NCBI GenBank assembly: GCA_943787265.1
Contig: CALSLT010000004.1
Location: 1-64,000, forward strand
Length of the DNA stretch: 64,000 nt
Reading direction: 5' to 3'
Source: an uncultured Planctomycetaceae bacterium
GTDB lineage: Bacteria > Planctomycetota > Planctomycetia > Planctomycetales > Planctomycetaceae
Numbering within the stretch: position 1 is the first letter of the stretch; each line of letters opens with the position of its first letter. Below are positions 8,269 through 18,847 of this stretch, piece by piece. The notes under the pieces are model-generated. The model was not told where the DNA came from. It was given only the letters and a program-made list of their open reading frames with translations, and did no database searches. Position numbers and translations under genes: made by a program.

Positions 8269-9840
8269 TCAAAATGTTTTCCCACGCATCTTCAAGCGAC
8301 ACTCTTCGCGATTCTTGTTGAACCGTATCAGATCTTTCGCCAGCCTCGCGTCAGCATCGGCGATGACATTTCGATCGCCTTTGGCTTGATTGATTGACTG
8401 AACATGAACTCGACGAGCCACCGACTCGAACAGATCCAATTCGGCGAAACGGGCCTTGTAGACATCCTGAATGTCTTCAGCATCGATTGATTCCAGATAC
8501 CTCGACATGGATTCTTTCAGCTCCCTTGCCTTTTGAGGCTGTTGACCGATCAGGTTGGTTTTCTCCTGGTAGTCGGCCACAACGTTGAACAGCTTCTGTT
8601 CGCCAGTCAGAAGATGCTCCATCAACTTGTAATCGCCCAATCGGATGACACTCAGCGGTGGTGCGAAGTAGCACGGGTAGTGAAATACGAATCCCTCGAC
8701 GGGACGCGCAACTTTGCCCTCGTTGCCATGCTCAAGAACGCTTCGAAGGCTGCCGCCGTCAAGTCTCTCGGGCAGCGCAGAGTCGCTGGCGGAAAGGTCG
8801 TGTAACGTTGGCAGAAGATCCCATTGCACGATCGGGACATCGCATTGCATTCCTGATTTGATTCCCGGGCCGTCAACCACAAATGGAACTCTGAGTCCTC
8901 CCTCATAAAGATTGGCCTTGCCACCACGGAGTGGTCCGTTCGGCGTTAGCCCGCCGCCATTGTCTGACGTGTAAATGATGTAGGTATTTTCAAGCTGACC
9001 GGTCTTCCGCACGGCATCCACGATCGCCCCCAGCCCCTCGTCGACTTCGTCAACCATCGCGGCATACTGAAGTCGCCAGGAACTGATCTTCTTGCCTTTC
9101 GAAAGTTCCTCAACCGATAAGTAATCATCGTCTGTGAGGTGTTTTCCGCGAGGCAGGTTTCGGTATTTCTCGATCAAATCGGCACGAGCGGCGTGCGGCA
9201 CGTGAACGGCGTAGTGCGACACCATCATGAAGAACGGCCGCTTTCCACCGTGTTCATTGACGAAATCCACAGAGCTTTTCTTGAGCGACGCCATCCTCTT
9301 CGGATTATCGGGCGGCAAAGGAACGCGATATTTCAAACTGACGTATTCACCGTGAAAGTTGCCATTGTCGGCGGTCCCGTCGACTTCGTCGGTGACGTCG
9401 TAGCCGATCGTTCCCATTTGCTCGCCACTCATTCCTTTTCCGAAATGCGCAGTGATGTAGCTTGAGTCGGCGGTCTTCACGACATCAGCCAGAGAAGCTT
9501 CATCCTTCCACTTCAGTTTTCGCTGCAAAGCCAGCACGTCGTGCACGAAAGTGTATTGAAGTCGCCCCGGCGTCTTGCCGAACTGAATGCTCTTGCGTGA
9601 CGGAGTGCAGGTTGGAGCCGGCGCGTAGGCACAGGAGAATTTCATACCTCGCCGCGCCAACTCTTCGAGATGTGGCGTCTGGTGAAAGTCACTCGCTGAG
9701 TCCGGATCGCTGTCCATCATTTTGACAGAAGTGTCCGCCCAGCCGAGGTCATCGACATAAACGATAATAAAATTGGGACGCTCGGCGGCGTCGGCCTGCA
9801 ACGCAATCGTCGCAAGAATCAGAGCAATAACAGTTCTCAT
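8269..9840 (-). CDS. Secreted sulfatase with CTPSR site but altered GKWH
   Basis: Predicted S1-type sulfatase, 523 aa, signal peptide MRTVIALILATIALQADA. The start at 9840 is preferred to an in-frame start at 9900, which would overlap the GH127 gene. The formylglycine site CTPSR (about 78-82) is canonical, and TSDNGGG is present. The GKWH motif reads GKGM (about 134-137), so the catalytic His is missing, as in the sulfatase at 54-1760, to which it is clearly related (shared TSVKMMD, YDVTDE, FFMMVSHYA blocks). It lies 49 bases after the GH127 gene. Confidence 0.91.
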   Translation of the reverse strand: MRTVIALILATIALQADAAERPNFIIVYVDDLGWADTSVKMMDSDPDSASDFHQTPHLEELARRGMKFSCAYAPAPTCTPSRKSIQFGKTPGRLQYTFVHDVLALQRKLKWKDEASLADVVKTADSSYITAHFGKGMSGEQMGTIGYDVTDEVDGTADNGNFHGEYVSLKYRVPLPPDNPKRMASLKKSSVDFVNEHGGKRPFFMMVSHYAVHVPHAARADLIEKYRNLPRGKHLTDDDYLSVEELSKGKKISSWRLQYAAMVDEVDEGLGAIVDAVRKTGQLENTYIIYTSDNGGGLTPNGPLRGGKANLYEGGLRVPFVVDGPGIKSGMQCDVPIVQWDLLPTLHDLSASDSALPERLDGGSLRSVLEHGNEGKVARPVEGFVFHYPCYFAPPLSVIRLGDYKLMEHLLTGEQKLFNVVADYQEKTNLIGQQPQKARELKESMSRYLESIDAEDIQDVYKARFAELDLFESVARRVHVQSINQAKGDRNVIADADARLAKDLIRFNKNREECRLKMRGKTF

Positions 9841-9889
9841 GAAAGAGCCCATTGGCATGTGGTTGGAAAAGCATATAAGCCGAAAATAA

Positions 9890-12367
9890 CTAGTCCTCAA
9901 ACGCGACCTGCAATTCCAGGATGCCGACGCTGGTGTCTTCTCGAGGCGTCATCCTGATGCGAATGGCATCGCATTTCAGCGGGGCCGCAGGGTGCACGAC
10001 GTTGTACTGGTTGGCTCGAGTGTCATATCGGTCGGTGGTGTAAAGCTCGAACGGCTTCCACTTGCCGTTTTGCTCGACTTCAAGCGACCACTCTTTGGGA
10101 AATCGGACGTCGCCTTGCCAGCGGTCCATCCAGAAAACGCCGATGCTGCGGATATTCTTCGTCTCGCGGAAGCGTCCGATGACCCATTGAGCTTTGCCCG
10201 CCTGGCCGCGGCTGGTCCACCGTGAGACCTTGTTCCCACTCGACCACTTATCGACCTGGCCATCGCCGACGGCGGTAATCGTGTCTTCGCCAGCCGTATG
10301 GGATGCGGTTATCTCCTTGAAGACGCTTTCTTTCGGCAGAGCATGCGGATCGAAAACGGCGTCTTTTCCATCGGTCGGGAACCAGACAGTCATCGAGCCC
10401 GGCCCGCGATTGTTCCATGCGTAGTAAGGTGTCAGCGCGAGTTTCGCAGCTTCAACTTTCCCACTCTGTGTGACAGCCTGTGCCGACACGTCAGTCTGAA
10501 CGAACGAACCCGATGTGATCCGCGTCGTCGCGAATTTGGAGGCCGTTGTGTTGGGTGTTTTCTCGAAGAAGAACCGCTGAGTTGCACCGCCGTTATCGAC
10601 ACCTTCGGCACACATGACGAACGGCCCGCGAGTGAATGCCAATCGTCCCGTATTTGCGGCAACGGCGGGATGGCACTCGTTCAATCGCAACGGCATGGAA
10701 AGATGAAGTTCGACGCGGTCGCCGGCCTTCCATTCTCGATCAATGGCGACGAATCCGTTTTCGATTCGGCCTTTGATTTGCAAGCCGTTGACCTTCAGCA
10801 CGACTTCCTCGTCGGACGAATCAACATAGCGATAGAGTTCTCCTGGAACGAAGCGGTCCTGTGCCCACGTCGGAATTCGCAGAAGTATACGGAACTTCGA
10901 CGCCCGTTTCGGATTGACGGCGATGCTGATTTCGCCGTCATTGGGATAGGCAGTCTTCTGCAGAATCGCGACGCGTGTTCCGCCGATGTCGATGGACGTT
11001 TCACTCTCGGCGTAGAACGTGATGTAGAGATCGTTGTCGTCGTGTGCGTACGTCATGCCCGGGACCTGCGGCAACAGGCGAGCCATGTTTGACGGGCAGC
11101 AGGCTGTACCGAACCAGGGAGCCCGGCCGGCCGTTCCATGATTGAACGGATACTTCCCGTCGGCATCGAGCGGGTTCACATAGAAGAATTTGTTGCCTTC
11201 CAGGTTCACTGCCGCCAGTACGTTGTTCAGCAGTGCGACTTCAGCGACATCCAGATACTTCGCGTCCTTGTGCAGCAGAAACATGCGGTAGTTGAATAGA
11301 ACGTTACCGACCGCCGCGCAGGTTTCGTTGAACGCATGGCCGTTCGGCAATTCGTATTGAGGACCGAAACCTTCGATTCCGTGGACTGCGCCCAGACCTC
11401 CCGTGATGTGCATTCGAGTGTCGGTGATATTGCCCCAGATATTGTCCAGAGCCTTGCCGTAACGAGCATCGCCCGTCAGCGTGCCGACGTCAGCCATCGC
11501 AGAATAAAGATAGGTGGCGCGAACGGCGTGTCCGACCGCTTCTTTCTGGTCAACCACTGGTGCGTGTTGCTGGGCATACGTCGGTGACATGACTCCTTCG
11601 CCGTCAGGCACGTAAGTGACGCCGCGAATTTCCAGGAGTTTTCGAGCCATGTCGATGTAAAGCTGTTTGCCGGTCACTCGATAAAGTTTGACCAGAGCGA
11701 GTTCCATTTCCTGATGACCAGGAGCCTGACGAATCGGCTTGCCGTCGTTGTATTTCGGGTCGCCTTCGAAAATGACTTTGTTGATGTGCTGAGCATTCTT
11801 TTCAGCCACCTTCAGCAGCTTGTCTTTTCCGGTCGCCTGGTAATACGCGATGGCCGCCTCATAAAGATGACCGACGTTGTAGAGTTCATGGCTGTGAACG
11901 ATGAACTCGTACGGTTTGTCACCCATCATGCTCTTTTCGCTACCCACGCCCGTCGTGTGCGAAGGATAAAGATAGCCGTTTTCGTGCTGAGCTCCTTCAA
12001 TGACCTCCGCGATCTCATCCAGGGTGGCTTCCAGTTCCGGGTCAGCTCGAAGCTGCAGCAAGTACGCGGCACCTTCCATGACCTTGTAAAGGTCCGAATC
12101 GATGAAGCGGTGCGGTCGATGGCCTTCAACCTTCTTCCCGGCCAGAAAATCTCGAGCGGCTTGAAGATGCTCAACCCCCGGCTGAGTCTTTTCGAAAGCG
12201 AACGGAACCAGCGTCTTTCGCTGAGTCTCTAAACGAGGCCGCCAGAAGTCGCTGGTAATCTTCACCTCGTTGAAAGGGACCGGCTTAAGCGGATAGTCCG
12301 CCCCGTACGTGCCGCCGATCGCGCCGAACATCACAACGGCGAAGAGGAGTCGTTTGCTACAATTCAT
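9890..12367 (-). CDS. GH127-family (DUF1680) beta-L-arabinofuranosidase-like enzyme
   Basis: An 825-aa secreted protein (signal peptide 1-22). It begins PLKPVPFNEVKITSDFWRPR, the usual opening of GH127. The zinc-thiolate active site is recognisable: the ETC of FNETCAAVGN and the double Cys of FGTACCPSN match the Glu/Cys/Cys/Cys set known from bifidobacterial HypBA1. The last 150 residues (SRWTSRGQAGKAQWVIGRF, IGVFWMDRW, SLEVEQNGKWKPFEL) look like a discoidin (F5/8 type C) carbohydrate-binding domain. GH127 enzymes release terminal L-arabinofuranose or related sugars; the exact sugar here is unknown. It leads the group with a sulfatase and a glycosidase downstream. Confidence 0.92.
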   Translation of the reverse strand: MNCSKRLLFAVVMFGAIGGTYGADYPLKPVPFNEVKITSDFWRPRLETQRKTLVPFAFEKTQPGVEHLQAARDFLAGKKVEGHRPHRFIDSDLYKVMEGAAYLLQLRADPELEATLDEIAEVIEGAQHENGYLYPSHTTGVGSEKSMMGDKPYEFIVHSHELYNVGHLYEAAIAYYQATGKDKLLKVAEKNAQHINKVIFEGDPKYNDGKPIRQAPGHQEMELALVKLYRVTGKQLYIDMARKLLEIRGVTYVPDGEGVMSPTYAQQHAPVVDQKEAVGHAVRATYLYSAMADVGTLTGDARYGKALDNIWGNITDTRMHITGGLGAVHGIEGFGPQYELPNGHAFNETCAAVGNVLFNYRMFLLHKDAKYLDVAEVALLNNVLAAVNLEGNKFFYVNPLDADGKYPFNHGTAGRAPWFGTACCPSNMARLLPQVPGMTYAHDDNDLYITFYAESETSIDIGGTRVAILQKTAYPNDGEISIAVNPKRASKFRILLRIPTWAQDRFVPGELYRYVDSSDEEVVLKVNGLQIKGRIENGFVAIDREWKAGDRVELHLSMPLRLNECHPAVAANTGRLAFTRGPFVMCAEGVDNGGATQRFFFEKTPNTTASKFATTRITSGSFVQTDVSAQAVTQSGKVEAAKLALTPYYAWNNRGPGSMTVWFPTDGKDAVFDPHALPKESVFKEITASHTAGEDTITAVGDGQVDKWSSGNKVSRWTSRGQAGKAQWVIGRFRETKNIRSIGVFWMDRWQGDVRFPKEWSLEVEQNGKWKPFELYTTDRYDTRANQYNVVHPAAPLKCDAIRIRMTPREDTSVGILELQVAFED

Positions 12368-12409
12368 TCTGCTATGCCTCGGTGTTGGTATTCAAAATTT
12401 GTGCTTCAT

Positions 12410-12428
12410 CCCTCGCTTGCGCGTCGGG
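12410..12428. repeat. Single arm of the CCCGACGCGT repeat family
   Basis: CCCTCGCTTGCGCGTCGGG matches the right arm of the repeat at 1842-1860 with two differences. No inverted partner is visible nearby. It lies in the 126-base gap between the isomerase-like gene and the GH127 gene. Confidence 0.6.
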
Positions 12429-12493
12429 TTGCCAATTTCAACGGCCTGCCTGCGTCCGTATTTTTCTTGTGCCGACAAACTTATTCCGGTCAG

Positions 12494-13255
12494 TCAGTTC
12501 TGGAACCACGAGATCACTTCCTTCAGACCCTCGGCCGGTTCGGCGACAGGCCAGTATTCCAGACCGACGTAGCCGTCGTAGTCGCTGCTGCTAATCGCCT
12601 GAAAGATTTGCGGGTAGTGGATTTCACCACGCGATAACTCATTGCGACCGGGGTTTCCGGCTGCGTGAAAGTGAGCGATCTTCTCGATGTGCTGTTTGAT
12701 TCGCGACAGCAGATGGCCCTCGCTGATCTGCTGGTGATAAATATCGAAGACCACTTTGACTCGCGGGCTGTCAACTTCGTCCACGATGTCGAATGCTTCA
12801 TCACTGCTGATCAGGTAGTAATCGGGATGGTCGACGACTTCATTGAGCGGTTCGATGACCAGCGTGATACCCGCGTCTTCCAGAAGCGGAGCGGCCTGTT
12901 TCAAGCCGGCGACGATCGAATCGTGCTGATCAGATCTCGGCACACCGCGAATGAAGTCTCCCACCTGAGAGATGAGCGTCGGACAGTCGAGTTGCTTTGC
13001 AACCACGATGGATTCCTCGACTCCGCGAACGTAGTCGTCGCGACGTTTCGGATCAGTCAGTGTGATAAACCGTGTGCAGCACGCGCTGACTGACAGGTCC
13101 AACTCCTTCCGGAGCCGGTTCATGGTGGTGAGGTCTTTCTCCCACCATGCCCAGAACTCGAACGCTGAATAGCCGCATGCCGACACCGTCCGCAGAGCTT
13201 CGTCGAGCGGTACGCCTTCCAGCACAGCATCAAAACAAACGGATGGAGTCAACAA
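12494..13255 (-). CDS. Hydroxypyruvate isomerase-like TIM-barrel enzyme, TTG start
   Basis: A 253-aa member of the AP-endonuclease-2/xylose-isomerase-like TIM-barrel family, closest in look to hydroxypyruvate isomerase. Diagnostic stretches are EPLN (metal Glu in LVIEPLNEVVDHPDYYL), VVFDIYHQQ (metal Asp/His), FHAAGNPGR and GLEYWP. No signal peptide, so cytoplasmic. The start is set at a TTG (13255), giving MLTPSVCFDAV; an AAAGGA ribosome site (13265-13270) lies nine bases upstream and overlaps the stop of the symporter gene. Longer reading would overlap the symporter and lacks such a site. Probably isomerises a sugar intermediate taken up by the symporter. Confidence 0.88.
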   Translation of the reverse strand: MLTPSVCFDAVLEGVPLDEALRTVSACGYSAFEFWAWWEKDLTTMNRLRKELDLSVSACCTRFITLTDPKRRDDYVRGVEESIVVAKQLDCPTLISQVGDFIRGVPRSDQHDSIVAGLKQAAPLLEDAGITLVIEPLNEVVDHPDYYLISSDEAFDIVDEVDSPRVKVVFDIYHQQISEGHLLSRIKQHIEKIAHFHAAGNPGRNELSRGEIHYPQIFQAISSSDYDGYVGLEYWPVAEPAEGLKEVISWFQN

Positions 13256-13264
13256 GAGGAGTAG

Positions 13265-13268
13265 TCCT

Positions 13269-13270
<2 letters not shown>
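13265..13270 (-). promoter_or_regulatory. Ribosome-binding site fused to upstream stop codon
   Basis: On the minus strand the symporter stop and the site read TAAAGGA; TTG follows nine bases later. It decides the start of the isomerase-like gene and suggests coupled translation. Confidence 0.65.
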
Positions 13271-14927
<1,657 letters not shown>

Positions 14928-14970
14928 AATGCTCTGCCAATAGGCGGATGATCATCCGCGTGGATTTCTG

Positions 14971-15765
14971 TTATGCCTGCGCTGGTTGTTCCAACCGGTG
15001 CATTTCCTGAACGGGTAGTTCAATCCCACCATCAATCAGCAGCGAACTTCCCGTAATGTAATCACTGGCCGGATCGCACATAAACACAACGCCTCGGGCG
15101 ATCTCCTCGGGATTCCCCATTCGACCCCACGGCAATTCCGCCCCGAGATCTCGCAGCTTTTCCTCTGAAAAGAACTTCCGTTCGCCCGGCGTGTCAATCC
15201 AGCCGGGATGAATCGTATTCACTCGAATGCGTTTGCCAGCCAGTTCAGTCGCGGCCGTTCGAGCCATCTGATCGATAGCCGCTTTCGACATGTTGTAAGC
15301 CATCGAACCAGGAATCGGACGCCAGCTATGCGGAGAACTGATGATGGCAATCGCCCCCTGCGTCTCAGTCGCGATCATGTGCTGCGAAGCGGCACGCATC
15401 AGATAGAAGGCTCCCTACATCGTCACCTGCACTGTCTTCTCGAAGCCCGCCATGTCGGCTTCGTAAAACAATTCACGATCACTGTAAGCGGCATTGGAGA
15501 CCGCAATGTCAAGCCCGCCGAATTCATCGACAGTTTCCTGCACAATCCGCTCGACATCTGCCTGAGCACCAACGTCTGCCTGAGCCAGTCGAGTTCGCAC
15601 ACCGAAACTCCGACACCGCTCGGCGACGTCATTCGCAGCGTCTTCTGATCCGCGGTAATTGATGGCGACATTCGCGCCAGCCTCAGCCAGAGCGATGGCG
15701 ACGGAGGCGCCGATACCTTTGCTCGCTCCGGTGACAATCGCGTTTTTTCCATCAAGTGGTTTCAA
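14971..15765 (-). pseudogene. SDR oxidoreductase interrupted by one in-frame amber codon
   Basis: A short-chain dehydrogenase/reductase of 264 codons split by TAG at 15415-15417. Before the stop: the cofactor site TGASKGIG (start of Rossmann fold) and NYRGSEDA; after it, in the same frame, GAFYLMRAASQ, the catalytic Ser and YxxxK (SSPHSW..., YNMSKAA), and the C-terminal VFMCDPASDYITG. The surrounding residues TM-stop-GAFY suggest a Trp codon (TGG) changed to TAG. A TTG at 15765 is chosen as start (MKPLDGKNAIVTG), ten bases after AAAGG at 15776-15780; an in-frame TTG at 15795 would overlap the dehydrogenase more. No other damage is visible, so the mutation is recent, is a sequence error, or is read through. 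Confidence 0.85.
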
Positions 15766-15775
15766 TTTCTGAATG

Positions 15776-15780
15776 CCTTT
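15776..15780 (-). promoter_or_regulatory. Ribosome-binding site fused to upstream stop codon
   Basis: The zinc dehydrogenase stop and this site read TAAAGG on the minus strand, ten bases before a TTG start at 15765. The arrangement repeats that at the symporter/isomerase junction (13265-13271). Confidence 0.6.
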
Positions 15781-16816
15781 AGCGAGTTGGATCAAGAATC
15801 ACTTTCATTGCACCCGGCTCGCCTGCATAGAGTCGAGAGAACCAGTGGACGCCTTCATCCAGTGATGCCGTCGCGGTGATCATGTCGTCGACACGAATCG
15901 CACCTGACGCCAGCAGGTCAATGCAGGCCGGATATTCGCCGCTGGATGCACACGTTCCAAATACGGAGAGCTCGCGAGTGACGATCGACTGCAACGGCAT
16001 TTCGACAGTCGGTGCAAGATTGCCGACAAGTGTGATCGATCCGCCCTTGCGAGCATTCTTGATCGCCGTGTTGATCGTGGCCGTCGCGCCCACAACTTCC
16101 AGGACGACGTCCGCACCTCGGCCACCGGTCAGCTTGCGAACTTCGGCGGGCACGTCGACTTCGTCTGCCTTCAGACCAACATCGGCACCCAGCAGTTTTG
16201 CCTTTTCCAGGCGACCGGCATCCAGGTCGACGGCAATCACCTGCGAGCATCCTGCCAGACGAATTGCCTGAACCACCAACAGTCCAATCATCCCGCTGCC
16301 AACAACGACAGCCGTATCACCCAACGTCACCGGCGTTCGGTTCGCAGCGTGTACAGCGACCGAAACAGCTTCGATCATGGCTGCATGTTCAAACGGCAGT
16401 TCTTTCGGCAACTGGTAACAAATGTGCTGAGGCACGGACACGTATTCGGCAAAGGCACCATGTCGACGATACTCACCACACGACACTCCCAGCACCATTC
16501 GATTGTCACACAGATTGATGTCGCCACGCCGACAGAAAAAACATTCCCCGCAGGACACGGTCGAATCAAACGTGATGTGGTCACCTGGCTTGCAGGCGGT
16601 TACTTGACTTCCAACTTCGGCAACAATCCCGGCAGCTTCGTGCCCCATCACCAGTGGTGGAATTCTTCTGCCCGAGCTTCCGTCGTAGCCGTGAATGTCA
16701 CTCCCGCAGATGCCGCAGGCTTTAACCTGCACGAGCACATCAGTATCGCCAATCTCCGGCTTGTCGAAGTCGGTGACGTTCAACTCTTTGTATTCCGAGA
16801 GCAATAGTGCTTTCAT
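15779..16816 (-). CDS. Zinc-dependent medium-chain dehydrogenase (polyol/sugar type)
   Basis: A 345-aa cytoplasmic MDR enzyme. Catalytic zinc ligands are seen in ACGICGSDIHG (Cys) and GHEAAG (His-Glu); the structural zinc lobe has four Cys in CGECFFCRRGDINLC. The NAD(P) Rossmann motif is GSGMIG, followed by an Asp (AVDLDAGR) that favours NAD. Overall pattern is that of sorbitol, threonine or galactitol-phosphate dehydrogenases. It is the first enzyme gene after the regulator and is coupled to the SDR gene. Likely oxidises a sugar or polyol made available by the cluster. Confidence 0.92.
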   Translation of the reverse strand: MKALLLSEYKELNVTDFDKPEIGDTDVLVQVKACGICGSDIHGYDGSSGRRIPPLVMGHEAAGIVAEVGSQVTACKPGDHITFDSTVSCGECFFCRRGDINLCDNRMVLGVSCGEYRRHGAFAEYVSVPQHICYQLPKELPFEHAAMIEAVSVAVHAANRTPVTLGDTAVVVGSGMIGLLVVQAIRLAGCSQVIAVDLDAGRLEKAKLLGADVGLKADEVDVPAEVRKLTGGRGADVVLEVVGATATINTAIKNARKGGSITLVGNLAPTVEMPLQSIVTRELSVFGTCASSGEYPACIDLLASGAIRVDDMITATASLDEGVHWFSRLYAGEPGAMKVILDPTR

Positions 16817-17071
16817 CGCAATGACGTTCCTGAATTAGACGAATGTTTGAGTGGTGGGAACAAAGACGAGTTCGGGAATGCGAGCTCGTGCTGTAGCTGC
16901 TCAAGGTGCGTCTCGTCACACCATTGAAATGTGAGCACCATCGATGATGCGTTCGATCAAACGCGACTTCGTAATGGATTCTCAATACTGATTATGCAGA
17001 GACGATCAGGCACAACAATGAGACCGAGCGTCATTGCTGTGAGATATTTTGTCACGTCAATTACGTAAACT

Positions 17072-18223
17072 CTACGGTTTGGCCTGATGTCTGAACACTT
17101 GAGTCGTCATGCCGGTAATGCGTTTGAACACGACATGCAGGTACTCCCGGTGCTCGAATCCGCAGAGTCCGGCGATTCGTTCGGCCGACAACTCAGTTGT
17201 CAAAAGCAGTTCGCGAGCACGTTTGACCTGGACGTGCCGAATCTCTTCCTGGGGCGTACGCCCAAGATATTTTCTCACCTGTCGCTCAAGCGTGCTGCGC
17301 GAGACTGAAGTATTTCGCACGACTTCATTCACGGTGATCCCGCGACAGGCATGCTCGCGGATGTAATGGAGTGCCGCCGCAGTAGCCCGATCCTCGATGG
17401 CAACAACATCAGTCGATTGACGAGTCGCGACGCGCAGCGGTGGTATGAGCTGAGTCGGCTCGGCAGGCGTGTCGCCACCCATGAGTTGCGAGAGCATCTC
17501 GGCGGATCGAAAACCAACAGTTTCAGCATTAGGGATCACGCTCGAGAGTGGTGGAGAACAGACGCGACAGAGAAGCTCGTCATTGTCGACTCCGATGACC
17601 GCGACTTGCTCCGGCACTGCAAGCTGAAGTGTGGAGCAGGCGTCGATCACATGCTGACCTCGAACGTCGTTGCAGGCCATCACCGCGAACGGCGGAGTGA
17701 ACTCTTTCAACCAGTCAACGAGACACTGCTGCTCGTCTTCCCAGGTCCGCGCCGCTCGTCCATGCCATGCCGAGTTGTACCGCGAGCACACGAAACTCCC
17801 GGCGTTCGCAACCGCACCAGCGAACGCGTCTTCACGGCGTTTCGACCAGGCTTCCCCCTTGAATCCACAAAATGCGAATCGTTCAAATCCGCGTTCAATC
17901 AAATGCTCGGCCCCCATCTGACCAATCGCTGCATCGTCCGACCGAACCTGTGGCAACCCGACGTCGCCACGACGATCGGTCACCTCAACCAGTGGCACAC
18001 CCGTCGTCGCAATCGCGTCGAGCAACTTCGGAGTTGTGGCCCGCGAAATGATGCCATCCCCATGCCAGTCGCTCAGCCAGGTTGGAGGTTGCTTCCACAG
18101 ATCCCGCTGCTCCAGAAACACCGACCAGTCATCATGCATCCGCATAAAACGGACAATCCCCGCCAGGAGATCCCGACCGTAAATGCTTGATGTTTCGATG
18201 ATGAGAGCAACGTGACGCTTCAT
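17072..18223 (-). CDS. XylR-type transcriptional regulator (periplasmic-binding-like plus AraC)
   Basis: A 383-aa regulator. Residues 1-270 form a LacI/periplasmic-binding-protein-like sensor (HVALIIETSSIYGRDLLAGI at the start, VAVIGVDNDELLC later); about 285-380 form an AraC DNA-binding domain with two helix-turn-helix motifs (ITVNEVVRNTSVSRSTLERQV and AERIAGLCGFEHREYLHVVF). The architecture is that of E. coli XylR. It reads into the carbohydrate cluster with a 255-base gap before the dehydrogenase gene, which probably holds the controlled promoter. The ligand is likely a sugar; identity unknown. Confidence 0.92.
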   Translation of the reverse strand: MKRHVALIIETSSIYGRDLLAGIVRFMRMHDDWSVFLEQRDLWKQPPTWLSDWHGDGIISRATTPKLLDAIATTGVPLVEVTDRRGDVGLPQVRSDDAAIGQMGAEHLIERGFERFAFCGFKGEAWSKRREDAFAGAVANAGSFVCSRYNSAWHGRAARTWEDEQQCLVDWLKEFTPPFAVMACNDVRGQHVIDACSTLQLAVPEQVAVIGVDNDELLCRVCSPPLSSVIPNAETVGFRSAEMLSQLMGGDTPAEPTQLIPPLRVATRQSTDVVAIEDRATAAALHYIREHACRGITVNEVVRNTSVSRSTLERQVRKYLGRTPQEEIRHVQVKRARELLLTTELSAERIAGLCGFEHREYLHVVFKRITGMTTQVFRHQAKP

Positions 18224-18700
18224 GTCAAAGTCTTCTCATTCTGGAGAACCGATCTCTATCTCGATTTTCTCACACTCAATGGACGATGATCGGATTGGCA
18301 CGACATTGTGCCGGCACATAAGTTTAGCGAATTGCGTGCAGCTTGGTTCACGATGCAAGTGTCTGGGAAGTGTAGACCGACAGGCAAACAAGACGGATAT
18401 TCTGCGAGGCCAATTCAACGTCAAGAGCGTGACTGTCACGAAGAAAAAAGCATTATAAGTCGGTTCCTGACGACAAATCCGAACTCTGTCGACCGACCAA
18501 CTTCGACATTGCGAACAGGGCGAGTCAAAGACCGAATCTGCGACGCTCTCGATTATTTTTCAATGCCTCGATTGCGCGAGGCCGACGGTACGAAGGGAAT
18601 CGCTACCAAATTAGTTTGGCCGAAGGGAACAGGAAGCTTCTGACGGCAACTGATTGCGCCACCTGACCTGAGCATAACAGTGTGAATGCAGCTTTCAGAA
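18224..18700. other. Intergenic region before the IS30-type element
   Basis: About 477 bases with no convincing gene. It must contain the promoter for the minus-strand regulator at 18223. Short open frames here have no recognisable content. Confidence 0.5.
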
Positions 18701-18724
18701 GGCGGATTCACATCTGAAGTGCAA
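18701..18724 (+). repeat. IS30-type left inverted repeat
   Basis: Starts GGCGGATTCACATCTGAAGT; exact inverted copy of 19803-19826. Confidence 0.95.
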
Positions 18725-18847
18725 CGGATCAGAACTCAGCTCTGGTTCGGACGGGATGGGCTTCGAGGCGGTTTACTGCTGGAAAGTGAACACCGCAGGG
18801 AGTTGGATAGTTGTGCGAACAATGCACTATTCAACGGAGAACCTGCG

